6,460 nt of DNA from an uncultured Syntrophobacteraceae bacterium (GTDB taxonomy: Bacteria > Desulfobacterota > Syntrophobacteria > Syntrophobacterales > Syntrophobacteraceae), in the NCBI GenBank assembly GCA_937889795.1, contig CALBZH010000029.1:1-6460 (forward strand), read 5' to 3'. The stretch's first letter is position 1; each line of letters begins with the position of its first letter. The notes beneath the pieces are model-generated. The model made no database searches. It was not told the origin of the DNA and worked only from the letters and a program-made list of their open reading frames with translations. Shown piece after piece: positions 1-5,853 of this stretch. The position numbers and the translations under genes are program-made.

Positions 1-13
1 GACGCTTCAGGAG

Positions 14-71
14 CCAGCACATCGTCAGGGACAACTGTTATTCCTGTTTCACTCACTCTGGTGAGTGCTGG
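14..71. repeat. Nested inverted repeat
   Basis: CCAGCAC at 14-20 is the perfect reverse complement of GTGCTGG at 65-71. Inside lies a second perfect stem, CACTCAC (50-56) with GTGAGTG (61-67), closed by a TCTG loop. The two stems share bases at 65-67, so they are alternatives rather than one continuous hairpin. The sequence after 67 is pyrimidine-rich but has no clean T-run, so this is not a convincing terminator. Its role is unknown. Confidence 0.4.
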
Positions 72-380
72 TGTCTTTCTTCCTCGGACGGATTTCCTGA
101 CAGCATGCTCTCGCCGGGGCGCTGGCCTTGGGAACGGAGGTAAATTCAACCATGGGTAAGATGGAAAGCGTTACGTCTTCGTGCTCAATTCCGAGGCTTC
201 GCGTTTGGCGTGTCTGGAGGAGATCGATAGGGGGCGCCAAGCATGTCGTTCTCTGACCTCTCGACTCCTGTTGAAGACGCGACCAAAGCGAAAGCAAAGT
301 GCTGCAGCCCGCTCGACGGATCTGGATGATGGCTTTGGCCGATAGAATGGAGGGAATTGCAGGAAAGCAGCATTTTCGAA

Positions 381-416
381 AACCGCAACCAAACCCGCAA
401 CCGGAACCGCCACCGG
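381..416. repeat. 12-bp imperfect tandem repeat, three copies
   Basis: Three adjacent units, AACCGCAACCAA (381-392), ACCCGCAACCGG (393-404) and AACCGCCACCGG (405-416), differ from each other at two or three positions. The array starts at the edge of the TTTTCGAAAA palindrome (373-382). It ends about 24 bp beyond the 3' end of the minus-strand tRNA-Pro, so it would lie in the trailer of that transcript. No function can be assigned. It may be simple slippage-generated sequence. Confidence 0.6.
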
Positions 417-439
417 AAAATTCCCGACAACCGCTAAAG

Positions 440-517
<78 letters not shown>

Positions 518-533
518 TCCCAAAACCGTCTTC

Positions 534-561
534 CCGTAACACAAGGTCCTCGGAAAAGCAA
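534..561 (-). promoter_or_regulatory. Possible tRNA-Pro promoter
   Basis: On the minus strand, TTGCTT (561-556) and TTACGG (539-534) are separated by 16 bp, with the -10 box about 16 bp before the tRNA 5' end at 517. The -35 fits moderately and the -10 weakly. It is proposed mainly because a promoter is expected between the end of the upstream operon (655) and the tRNA. Confidence 0.25.
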
Positions 562-620
562 CTGAGAAACAGCTGTTCGCAGCAATTCACGGAGGCCGGA
601 ACGGCTCATTGCCGGCGGAG

Positions 621-643
621 CGGCGGCTACGAGCCTGCCGCCG
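621..643 (-). terminator. GC-rich hairpin just after the GGDEF gene
   Basis: CGGCGGC (621-627) and GCCGCCG (637-643) form a perfect 7-bp stem with a 9-nt loop, starting 11 nt after the stop codon of the minus-strand GGDEF gene. It has no following U-tract, so it is not a standard intrinsic terminator. It may stabilise the 3' end of the operon mRNA or mark a factor-dependent end. Only the stem itself is certain. Confidence 0.35.
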
Positions 644-654
644 TCGCCTCACAA

Positions 655-1845
655 CTATTCGCTGCGCACAGTCGACCGGGGAGGGAGCTCTTCGGGCTGT
701 TTGGCCCGGGGCTCGGCTCGGGTGGCCTTGAGGCGGCTGAGCTCGCCGTAGGCGCGATCCAGCAGGTCCTGGGCGCGCTTCATGTCGGGGGTCAGCCCTC
801 CGACGCCCATGGCCGTTTGGATGAGCACCGCCGTGTTGTGGTACTTGAACGGGGTTTTGCGAATCATCTGAGCCAGGTAGGGAGCCACTTCCCGCGCTTC
901 CGCCTCGTCCACGTCCGGCATGACCAGCAGGAACTCGTCGATGCCGTAGCGTCCGAGGAAGGCCTCGCCTCTCGGCAGGATTTCCTGGAGATGCTCGGCC
1001 AGGTGGCGCAGGACCCGGTTGCCCAGATCCAGAGCACCGTTTTCCTGGTGGAAGAACTGCGGATCGATCAAGAGGACCGACAGTGGCGTTTCGAGCCTTC
1101 GGGCTTTTCTGAACTCCCGCTCCAGGATCGTGTGGATCTGAAAGAAGTTGTGCAGCCCGGTGACCTGGTCCTGAATGGCGAAATCCTTCACCTTTTCATA
1201 GGTCAGGCAGTTTTCCATGCATAGGGCGATCTTGACGGCCAGCTGCTCCAGGAGGTCGGTTCCATCCTTGGGGCGGTAGTGGTCCGCGTCGACGCTCCCG
1301 AGGAAGAGAGCGCCGTACATGATTTCATGGATGCTGAGTGGGATCATCACCGCCGACTCGATGGGGCCGGCGTCTACCGGGAGAAAGGGATCGATGAGGT
1401 CGAGGGTCTCCCCGGTGACCGTAAAGGGTTTGCACGAACGGCGTGAAAGCTCCAGGCAGGCTTCTGAGCCTAAGGGGACCACCCAGGCCCGATCCGAGAT
1501 GGGATCGCTTTCCGCCGTAACGTTCGGGAAAAACCGTTCCACGATATCAGCGTGGCACAGGAAGAGAATCACGTCGTTCGGTTGGAAGCGCGCTTTGATC
1601 TCCCGCAGCAGCTCTTCCACCAAGACGTCGAGCTCCCTCGTGCGAAACAGGATCCGCTCGATGTCCACAAAATGACGCCAGATCCGCTCATTGGCCGCGG
1701 CATTCTCCAGGACGGCGGTCAGCCGAGCCTTAAGAATTTCGTTTTCCTTCTTGAGGGATGGACGGCGCGTGCTGGGGGCTGTGTCCGCGGCCTTTTCCCC
1801 TTTGGCGTCGTCAGGGGTGCTGCGTCCCGAATCCGATTTCCGCAT
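655..1845 (-). CDS. GAF/DUF484-like protein with degenerate GGDEF domain
   Basis: This is a soluble 396-residue protein with no membrane segment. Residues 1-30 are polar and disordered-looking. Residues 31-75 form a helical, probably coiled-coil segment of DUF484 type (LKKENEILKARL, NERIWRHF), and about 75-210 look like a GAF-type sensory fold. Residues 216-375 are a GGDEF domain (DQVTGLHN near 226, RYGIDEF at 299-305). Active diguanylate cyclases make c-di-GMP from two GTP, but key residues are missing here. GGDEF reads GIDEF; the usual DxDxFKxxND segment is IDPQFFHQENG and two residues shorter; GHDxGD has become ALDLGN; and the inhibitory-site RxxD reads RGEA. It is therefore more likely a nucleotide- or c-di-GMP-related sensor or scaffold than a working cyclase. 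The ATG at 1845 has a GGAG about 10 nt upstream. It is probably last in the operon with pcm, 50 bp after the preceding gene. Confidence 0.88.
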   Translation of the reverse strand: MRKSDSGRSTPDDAKGEKAADTAPSTRRPSLKKENEILKARLTAVLENAAANERIWRHFVDIERILFRTRELDVLVEELLREIKARFQPNDVILFLCHADIVERFFPNVTAESDPISDRAWVVPLGSEACLELSRRSCKPFTVTGETLDLIDPFLPVDAGPIESAVMIPLSIHEIMYGALFLGSVDADHYRPKDGTDLLEQLAVKIALCMENCLTYEKVKDFAIQDQVTGLHNFFQIHTILEREFRKARRLETPLSVLLIDPQFFHQENGALDLGNRVLRHLAEHLQEILPRGEAFLGRYGIDEFLLVMPDVDEAEAREVAPYLAQMIRKTPFKYHNTAVLIQTAMGVGGLTPDMKRAQDLLDRAYGELSRLKATRAEPRAKQPEELPPRSTVRSE

Positions 1846-1895
1846 CTAGACTTCACTCCAGGCAGAAGAGGGTCAAGCGTGATCACTCCTTCACT

Positions 1896-2369
1896 TCACG
1901 GAACAGGCGGGGGATGCTGGATCAAACGCATTGCAAGGCTCACCGCTTCTTGTGCGTCTTCCGCAATGGTCACATCGGGTATGGAGAACCGTGGACGCAA
2001 GGCGACCACCCGTTTGCCTGCTTTGAGAGCCAGAGCGATTTCAGAAAGTGTGCCATATCCCCCGGAAACGGCGATCAAAACTGCGGAAGTACTTACAATG
2101 ATTACGTGTCTCGCCTGCCCGATGTTGGTGGCGATGGCATAGTCGATGCTGGCGTTCGCGGCGGTCGTATCGGGTCCCGGCAAAACCCCGACGGTCGTAC
2201 CACCGGCCGCCTTGGCGCCTCTAGCCGCCGCCTCCATCACTCCGCCGAGACCGCCACACACGAGTATGCCCCCGGCCTCGGCGATGGCGCGCCCGACTTC
2301 GACCGCCAAATCTTCAACATCCTTTGGACAGGCTCCCGCGCCGATGACACCGATCATGGGTCCGAGCAT
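1896..2369 (-). CDS. TIGR00725-like Rossmann-fold protein (SLOG/LOG superfamily)
   Basis: This 157-residue protein has a glycine-rich nucleotide-binding fold. IGVIGAG (6-12) forms the first strand and loop, CGGLGGVMEAA (38-48) the second glycine loop, and SGGYGTLSE (102-110) the diagnostic motif. The motif corresponds to PGGxGTxxE of LOG phosphoribohydrolases and lysine-decarboxylase-like proteins, with Ser replacing Pro. The length fits the short TIGR00725 family of putative nucleotide-binding proteins. LOG enzymes cleave nucleoside 5'-monophosphates to base and ribose 5-phosphate, but activity and substrate here are unknown. The start at 2369 has GGGTGA close upstream. A second ATG at 2357 (Met5) fits the fold equally well, so the start is uncertain by four residues. 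It lies 23 bp after pcm on the same strand, so the two are probably cotranscribed. Confidence 0.88.
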   Translation of the reverse strand: MLGPMIGVIGAGACPKDVEDLAVEVGRAIAEAGGILVCGGLGGVMEAAARGAKAAGGTTVGVLPGPDTTAANASIDYAIATNIGQARHVIIVSTSAVLIAVSGGYGTLSEIALALKAGKRVVALRPRFSIPDVTIAEDAQEAVSLAMRLIQHPPPVP

Positions 2370-2392
2370 AGCGTCACCCGTCAGCCGCCGAG

Positions 2393-3037
2393 TCAGTCTT
2401 CCCAGCCATGCTTTCCCACCAGATCGACGAAGCGCACGCCCCCCAAATCGGTCTCCCGCACTCCGTCAACGGTTCTCTCAACAAGAATCAGATCCTGAGA
2501 AATGCGGCCTCCCACGGGGATGACCAACCGTCCACCGACAGCCAGCTGGTCCACCAAGGTCTGTGGGACCTTCGGGGCTCCAGCGGTGACCAGGATGCCG
2601 TCGAACGGGGCTTCATCAGGCCACCCGAGCGTTCCATCTGCCACACGGACGACGACGTTGCGATATCCCAGTTTCTGAAGGACCTGGTTGGCCCGATGCG
2701 CCAGACCCGGCAGCCGCTCTACGGAGAACACTCGAGCGGCCAGCTCCGCGAGGATCGCCGCCTGATAGCCCGACCCGGTCCCGATCTCCAGGACTTTTTC
2801 GTTTCCCTTGAGCTCCAACGACTCGGTCATGAGCGCCACGATGTACGGTTGGGAGATGGTTTGCTTGTCGGCAATGGGCAGCGGATGATCGCTGTAGGCC
2901 TGGTCCATGAGGGCTTCGTCGACGAAAAGATGGCGGCAGACCTTTCGCATGGCCTCCAGAACCCGGGGATCGCTGATCCCGCGGCTTACCAGCTGTGTTT
3001 CCACCATGCGATCGCGCGCTTTCTGGAAATTGATCAT
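2393..3037 (-). CDS. pcm: Protein-L-isoaspartate O-methyltransferase
   Basis: This cytosolic repair enzyme transfers methyl from S-adenosylmethionine to the carboxyl group of L-isoaspartyl residues formed by damage in ageing proteins, letting them return to L-aspartyl. At 214 residues it has normal family length and the expected landmarks in order. These are an N-terminal [14 protein letters not shown], [11 protein letters not shown] and TISQP (60-64), the SAM-binding motif [16 protein letters not shown] (82-96), acidic SVE (105-107), post-motif [21 protein letters not shown] (145-155), GGRLVIPVG (168-176), and the C-terminal [10 protein letters not shown] (203-212). All conserved regions are intact. 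The ATG at 3037 gives the standard family N-terminus, with GAGG some 11 nt upstream. It is first in a probable operon with the two minus-strand genes that follow. It is not next to surE or rpoS as in Escherichia coli. Confidence 0.97.
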   Translation of the reverse strand: MINFQKARDRMVETQLVSRGISDPRVLEAMRKVCRHLFVDEALMDQAYSDHPLPIADKQTISQPYIVALMTESLELKGNEKVLEIGTGSGYQAAILAELAARVFSVERLPGLAHRANQVLQKLGYRNVVVRVADGTLGWPDEAPFDGILVTAGAPKVPQTLVDQLAVGGRLVIPVGGRISQDLILVERTVDGVRETDLGGVRFVDLVGKHGWED

Positions 3038-3086
3038 GAAACGGTCCGCCTCTTTCCTCTCGTGTGCATTCAGATTGGGAGCTTAG

Positions 3087-3115
3087 AAGTAATGACAAAT
3101 GGCAAACCTTGTCAA
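3087..3115 (-). promoter_or_regulatory. Promoter of the pcm operon
   Basis: On the minus strand a perfect -35 hexamer TTGACA (3115-3110) lies upstream of pcm, and the -10 expected 17 bp further on is TTACTT (3092-3087), a weak match. Transcription would start near 3080, giving a leader of about 40 nt. The -35 is clear; the -10 is uncertain. Confidence 0.5.
3093..3114. promoter_or_regulatory. Inverted repeat overlapping the pcm promoter
   Basis: TGACAA (3093-3098) and TTGTCA (3109-3114) are perfect inverted half-sites with a 10-bp gap, so their centres are 16 bp apart. The repeat covers five bases of the -35 hexamer and the whole spacer, where a dimeric repressor would block RNA polymerase. 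No regulator can be named from the sequence, and one half-site is itself part of the TTGACA box, so the symmetry could be partly accidental. Confidence 0.35.
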
Positions 3116-3227
3116 ACCCTTTTTAATTTCGAGGTTTATCCCATGAAACCGCTTCAACGCGGCAAAAAGAGCGACGTGTGCTCCATGTCTCGCGCGTTGG
3201 TCCGTCGCGTCGCAAAACGTCTCTTGC

Positions 3228-5213
3228 TCATCCCAGATTCGCCCAGCTCATGTAGTCCGACCAAAAAGCGTCCGGCTGGGGCAGGGTTTCACCGAGGAGC
3301 ATTCGCCGCAGCATCTGGCGCAGATACGTGCCGAAGGGGCGTTTTCGGCCCTCGACGATCACCCAAGGGGAAAAGGCCTCCATCTCGGTCTGTGGTGATA
3401 GGAGCCGTGAGACCTGTGTCCCGAAGTATAGAAACGCCAGGTTGTCCTTCCACGACGAATCGTAGGAAGAAAAGGGCCGCGGATCGAGCTTGCGAAGGAG
3501 CTGGTGAAAGGAGCATGGCAGGTGGGTATCGACCCACGGGCGTAAGGCGAACAGGGATGTCGCTTCATGCTCCTCTACAATGATCCGCTCGGCATCAGCC
3601 CGTCTCGATCCATCGTTACCAAAAACACCGATTCCGCGAAACCGCGAGCCTGCTGCGATCATCCGCGCCAAGCCAAGCTGAAAGCTCGGCTCGCTTGCGT
3701 GGGCCGTATCCTCCCAGAACAGAACAAGCGGATGAATCCCCCGGCTTGCGAGCCAATGAAGCAGAGCCGGAAGATAAGCGAGGTCCTTGTCGCGCCGTGA
3801 GGATATGAAAAACTTGTCGATCCAGGGAACGGTGAAGGAGGCAATCTCTCCCCGGTCGAGCGCCGCTTGACCCTGGCTCAAAAGGGCCGCAAGCCGGATG
3901 AAGCCCGGCTTCCAGAGCCTCCGTTGGGCGGAGGCATAAGCAATGAGATCGGACGGCTCCTGTCTCTGGTGGGGTGCGACGGCTCCCTGGAGAGTGGCAC
4001 GATGGATTCCAGTCATGCCGCTCACGTCGTTGCCAGAGGTGCTCATGGCAAGATCTGCCGCCATGTCTCGAATCCTGTGAGCCTCGGGGTGAAGGCGGTC
4101 ATCTAAGCGGGAGCAAAGCTCCATCTCAACCATCACGTGCATCCATCGCGGTTGGATGAGTCGGTTTTGTCTCAAATTCAAAATCGCATCGAGGCCGTTT
4201 CCCGGCTGGCGCTCCCGGTCGGCGATTTGAGCTGCCTCGGTTAGAGCTCTCCCAGCGAATGCCTCGCGCCGCCGTTGGTCCGGGAATGCCTCGACCAGGG
4301 GCTCGAAGCCCCATCCGCCCATCGCGGCGAGCGTGGCGTTGTGGAGGCTCAAGACCACTCTGCCCGTGCGCGTGCCGACCCTGTGAGCCAGCTTCCTCTG
4401 AGCGCGGATTTCCTGCTCTTGCAGCTCGATCAGTCGCTCAAGGTAGCGGAGGGACAGGGGGCCGTACCCACCCCAATAGGTGAGCCTGGTAGCAGGACGC
4501 GCGCTTCGGGCTCCTTGGCGCTCGTGCGTTCCGGAAGGGTGAGCCTGGGAATGGGCGTGAGCACGGCAACCGTTTTCAGCGGGTGCCGTGATGGCCCGGC
4601 AGACCTTCAACCACCTAGCCGGCGTGAGCCGCTGTCGGCGCCTGGCTCGCAAATTGCTCCAAAGGGCCGCAAGATCGGCCGTGGTGGGAGCTGCCCAAGC
4701 TGCCACAGGGCGCTGGCATCGTTTGAGAAGGCATCTTATCTTGCGCCTTGACGGGGCTGTGCGCTTTCCGAAGCCGAAGACGAGGAGCTGCTGAACGATC
4801 CGATCCCCAAAATCATGCAACAGGAATCGGCCGGCGAGGAGCCGCTGGGCGGCGGCTCGGGTGCATCGACGCAAAAGATGTTCAAGGCCGGCCCGCAAGG
4901 TGGCTTCTTGGGGCAGGCCCCGAAGGGTGGCTACCAGATCGCATGCCAGTTCAAAAAGGGCCACTTGCAGCTTCGGCGGGAGGAGGGGCAGTCGGTGGTG
5001 ATGCGCCACGAGCAGATCGACGAGATAGGCGAGCTCGTCTTCCAGCGGGGGATGCAGGAGCAGCAGCAGGGCCGCTTCCCCATAGGGTTCGGAGGGATGA
5101 GCGCAAAGCCGCATCAGGGACCGGACGTGCGGGACAGACAGGCGTCCTTCCCGCAGCACCTTGTGCCGCAAGCTGGACAGAAAACGAGCGGTGGCGGGAT
5201 CTTTCCGTGACAT
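3228..5213 (-). CDS. Uncharacterised protein of about 661 residues
   Basis: I do not recognise this family. From the ATG at 5213 the protein is 661 residues, without signal peptide or membrane segments, and rich in Arg, Leu and Ala. Residues about 10-150 look all-helical, with HEAT-like pairs of amphipathic helices. About 150-245 is strongly basic and low in complexity (RARRRQR; a His-rich HAHSQAH stretch near 219). About 250-440 is mixed and helical, starting with TYWGGYGPLSLRYL. From about 459 alternating strands and helices (FTVPWIDKFFIS, HPLVLFWED, FRGIGVFGND) suggest an alpha/beta domain, and the last 70 residues are rich in aromatics. The frame also stays open upstream to a TTG at 5309 (693 residues), but that start has no Shine-Dalgarno sequence. 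GGAAAAAGAG precedes 5213 at about 9 nt. The long intact frame supports a real gene. It is divergent from the feo locus, but a link to iron is only a guess. Confidence 0.75.
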   Translation of the reverse strand: MSRKDPATARFLSSLRHKVLREGRLSVPHVRSLMRLCAHPSEPYGEAALLLLLHPPLEDELAYLVDLLVAHHHRLPLLPPKLQVALFELACDLVATLRGLPQEATLRAGLEHLLRRCTRAAAQRLLAGRFLLHDFGDRIVQQLLVFGFGKRTAPSRRKIRCLLKRCQRPVAAWAAPTTADLAALWSNLRARRRQRLTPARWLKVCRAITAPAENGCRAHAHSQAHPSGTHERQGARSARPATRLTYWGGYGPLSLRYLERLIELQEQEIRAQRKLAHRVGTRTGRVVLSLHNATLAAMGGWGFEPLVEAFPDQRRREAFAGRALTEAAQIADRERQPGNGLDAILNLRQNRLIQPRWMHVMVEMELCSRLDDRLHPEAHRIRDMAADLAMSTSGNDVSGMTGIHRATLQGAVAPHQRQEPSDLIAYASAQRRLWKPGFIRLAALLSQGQAALDRGEIASFTVPWIDKFFISSRRDKDLAYLPALLHWLASRGIHPLVLFWEDTAHASEPSFQLGLARMIAAGSRFRGIGVFGNDGSRRADAERIIVEEHEATSLFALRPWVDTHLPCSFHQLLRKLDPRPFSSYDSSWKDNLAFLYFGTQVSRLLSPQTEMEAFSPWVIVEGRKRPFGTYLRQMLRRMLLGETLPQPDAFWSDYMSWANLG

Positions 5214-5288
5214 TGCCGGGTGCTCTTTTTCCAGGAGGCGTTGCATCGGCCGGGTAAAGACTTCTTGTAGCACGAAACAGACGGACTG

Positions 5289-5304
5289 CTTGACCGAAGT
5301 CAAG
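5289..5304 (-). other. UUCG-tetraloop hairpin in the leader of the unknown gene
   Basis: On the minus strand CTTGAC-TTCG-GTCAAG forms a perfect 6-bp stem closed by the extra-stable cUUCGg tetraloop. If transcription starts near 5355 the hairpin lies in an RNA leader about 90 nt before the start codon at 5213. It contains TTGACT, so it could instead be a -35 element, but no good -10 follows at the right distance. Confidence 0.4.
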
Positions 5305-5307
5305 GGC

Positions 5308-5324
5308 AAATTCAGAAAATTCAG
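5308..5324. promoter_or_regulatory. Direct repeat upstream of the feoA promoter
   Basis: AAATTCAG occurs twice, at 5308-5315 and 5317-5324, with a 9-bp period, in an A/T-rich stretch about 20 bp upstream of the feoA -35 box. The position would suit an activator. It is not a Fur-box consensus, and the binding protein, if any, is unknown. Confidence 0.25.
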
Positions 5325-5343
5325 CGAAAGTGGGACAAAGCTA

Positions 5344-5371
5344 TTGACTCCACAAAAAGTTTGGATATCCT
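5344..5371 (+). promoter_or_regulatory. Promoter of the first feoA
   Basis: TTGACT (5344-5349) and TATCCT (5366-5371) are separated by 16 bp, good matches to the sigma-70 consensus (5/6 and 4/6). Transcription would start near 5378, leaving a short leader of about 28 nt with AAAGGAG at 5391-5397. The -10 sits on a GGATATCC palindrome (5363-5370) that could also bind a regulator. I see no clear Fur box. Confidence 0.5.
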
Positions 5372-5389
5372 AATCAGCGTGTGGATCAA
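5362..5389 (-). promoter_or_regulatory. Possible divergent promoter for the unknown gene
   Basis: On the minus strand TTGATC (5389-5384) and TATCCA (5367-5362) are separated by 16 bp. The -10 shares the GGATATCC palindrome with the plus-strand feoA promoter, so the two promoters would overlap and compete. The leader would be about 140 nt to the ATG at 5213. Support is only sequence similarity. Confidence 0.3.
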
Positions 5390-5405
5390 CAAAGGAGACT
5401 TGGTG

Positions 5406-5702
5406 ATGTTCGGCGGGTGGAAGTGCAGGGAGAGACACGGTTGCTGTTGCGGGCATAGCGCAGAAGGGCCTCAATCCGTCCCCCTTTGCGAGGCGGCACC
5501 GGGGAAGCGGGTCAAGGTGATGCGCATCGTTGGCGGGCGGCAGGTTTGTGCCCGGATGGCGGCCATGGGGATTTACCCGGGTGCCGAGGTGGAGCTGCTG
5601 CCGCAAAGCTGCGGGGCACCGTGCCTGGTTCGGGTGCATGGCGGGACGCTGAGTCTTGGTGCTGGGCTGACGCGCCACATCATGGTCTCCCCCACGATTT
5701 GA
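5406..5702 (+). CDS. feoA: FeoA-family protein with Cys/His-rich N-terminus
   Basis: This small cytosolic SH3-like protein is an accessory partner of the Fe(II) permease FeoB. Residues 29-98 form the FeoA domain (PGKRVKVMRIVGG, CARMAAMGIYPGAEVELL, the glycine turn VHGGTLSLGAGLTRHIMV). The first 28 residues are an unusual extension with Cys7, His11, Cys13-Cys14-Cys15, His17 and Cys28, and the domain adds further Cys residues (QSCGAPC). This looks able to bind a metal or an iron-sulfur cluster, or to react to redox change, but that is inference. The ATG at 5406 is chosen because AAAGGAG ends 8 nt before it; the frame is open upstream to a TTG at 5361, inside the promoter. The 98 residues exceed the usual 75-85. 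A strong terminator follows, so it may be expressed apart from the second feoA and feoB. Confidence 0.9.
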   Translation: MFGGWKCRERHGCCCGHSAEGPQSVPLCEAAPGKRVKVMRIVGGRQVCARMAAMGIYPGAEVELLPQSCGAPCLVRVHGGTLSLGAGLTRHIMVSPTI

Positions 5703-5779
5703 CCGGACGCACTTCACCTGCGCACCGTGCGGGCGAATCTTGAGATCCGGGGTTAGGAATCGAGCTATTTCAAACGATC
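5703..5779 (+). other. Structured intergenic segment before the terminator
   Basis: Between the first feoA stop and the terminator, CCGGA (5703-5707) can pair with TCCGG further on, enclosing CGCAC/GTGCG complementary stretches that form a small inner hairpin. The segment could fold into a branched structure in the feoA mRNA. No known riboswitch class is recognised, and I find no clear anti-terminator for the stem that follows. Confidence 0.25.
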
Positions 5780-5807
5780 GAGGCGGTTGATTCAACCGCC
5801 TCTTTTT
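5780..5807 (+). terminator. Strong intrinsic terminator between the two feoA genes
   Basis: GAGGCGGTTG (5780-5789) and CAACCGCCTC (5793-5802) form a perfect 10-bp GC-rich stem with an ATT loop, directly followed by TTTTT (5803-5807). It is a textbook rho-independent terminator for plus-strand transcription. The opposite strand has no T-run, so it acts in one direction. It lies 78 bp after the first feoA and about 46 bp before the second, where there is little room for a new promoter. Confidence 0.9.
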
Positions 5808-5853
5808 ATGGCTTCCTGCTTGGGGAGCCACGTGGGTGGGCAGAGAGCACGTG

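Larger units (their letters stand above)
1..439. other. Region with no supported gene
   Basis: No convincing gene is visible on either strand. On the plus strand, frame 1 is open from the window edge to a TAA at 157-159, then open again in the same frame to a TAG at 343-345. The translation resembles no family I recognise, and a long open stretch is easy to get by chance at this GC content. A decayed gene end entering from the left is possible but unproven. An open minus-strand frame through the same stretch runs through the tRNA gene and is not credible. The region also holds a nested inverted repeat (14-71), a TTTTCGAAAA palindrome (373-382) and a 12-bp tandem repeat (381-416). Confidence 0.5.

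Noticed and set aside
1758..2498. Plus-strand open frame of 246 codons
   Set aside because: It lies opposite three well-supported minus-strand genes, and the translation shows no recognisable motif.
3142..3206. Hairpins after the unknown gene as a terminator (GAGC/GCTC followed by TTTTT; CCGC/GCGG)
   Set aside because: The stems are only 4-5 bp, too weak to call a terminator, although a T5 run follows one of them.
2408..3583. Plus-strand open frame of 391 codons
   Set aside because: It is antisense to pcm and to the unknown gene and crosses the promoter region between them. pcm is unmistakable on the other strand.
3880..4674. AAAGGGCCGCAAG found twice in the unknown gene
   Set aside because: Both copies encode a Leu-Ala-Ala-Leu segment in the same frame. 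Codon bias explains the match, and the flanks do not extend it.
5361..5405. Upstream TTG start for the first FeoA
   Set aside because: The added codons overlap the likely -10 box, and the good ribosome site at 5391-5397 points to the ATG at 5406.
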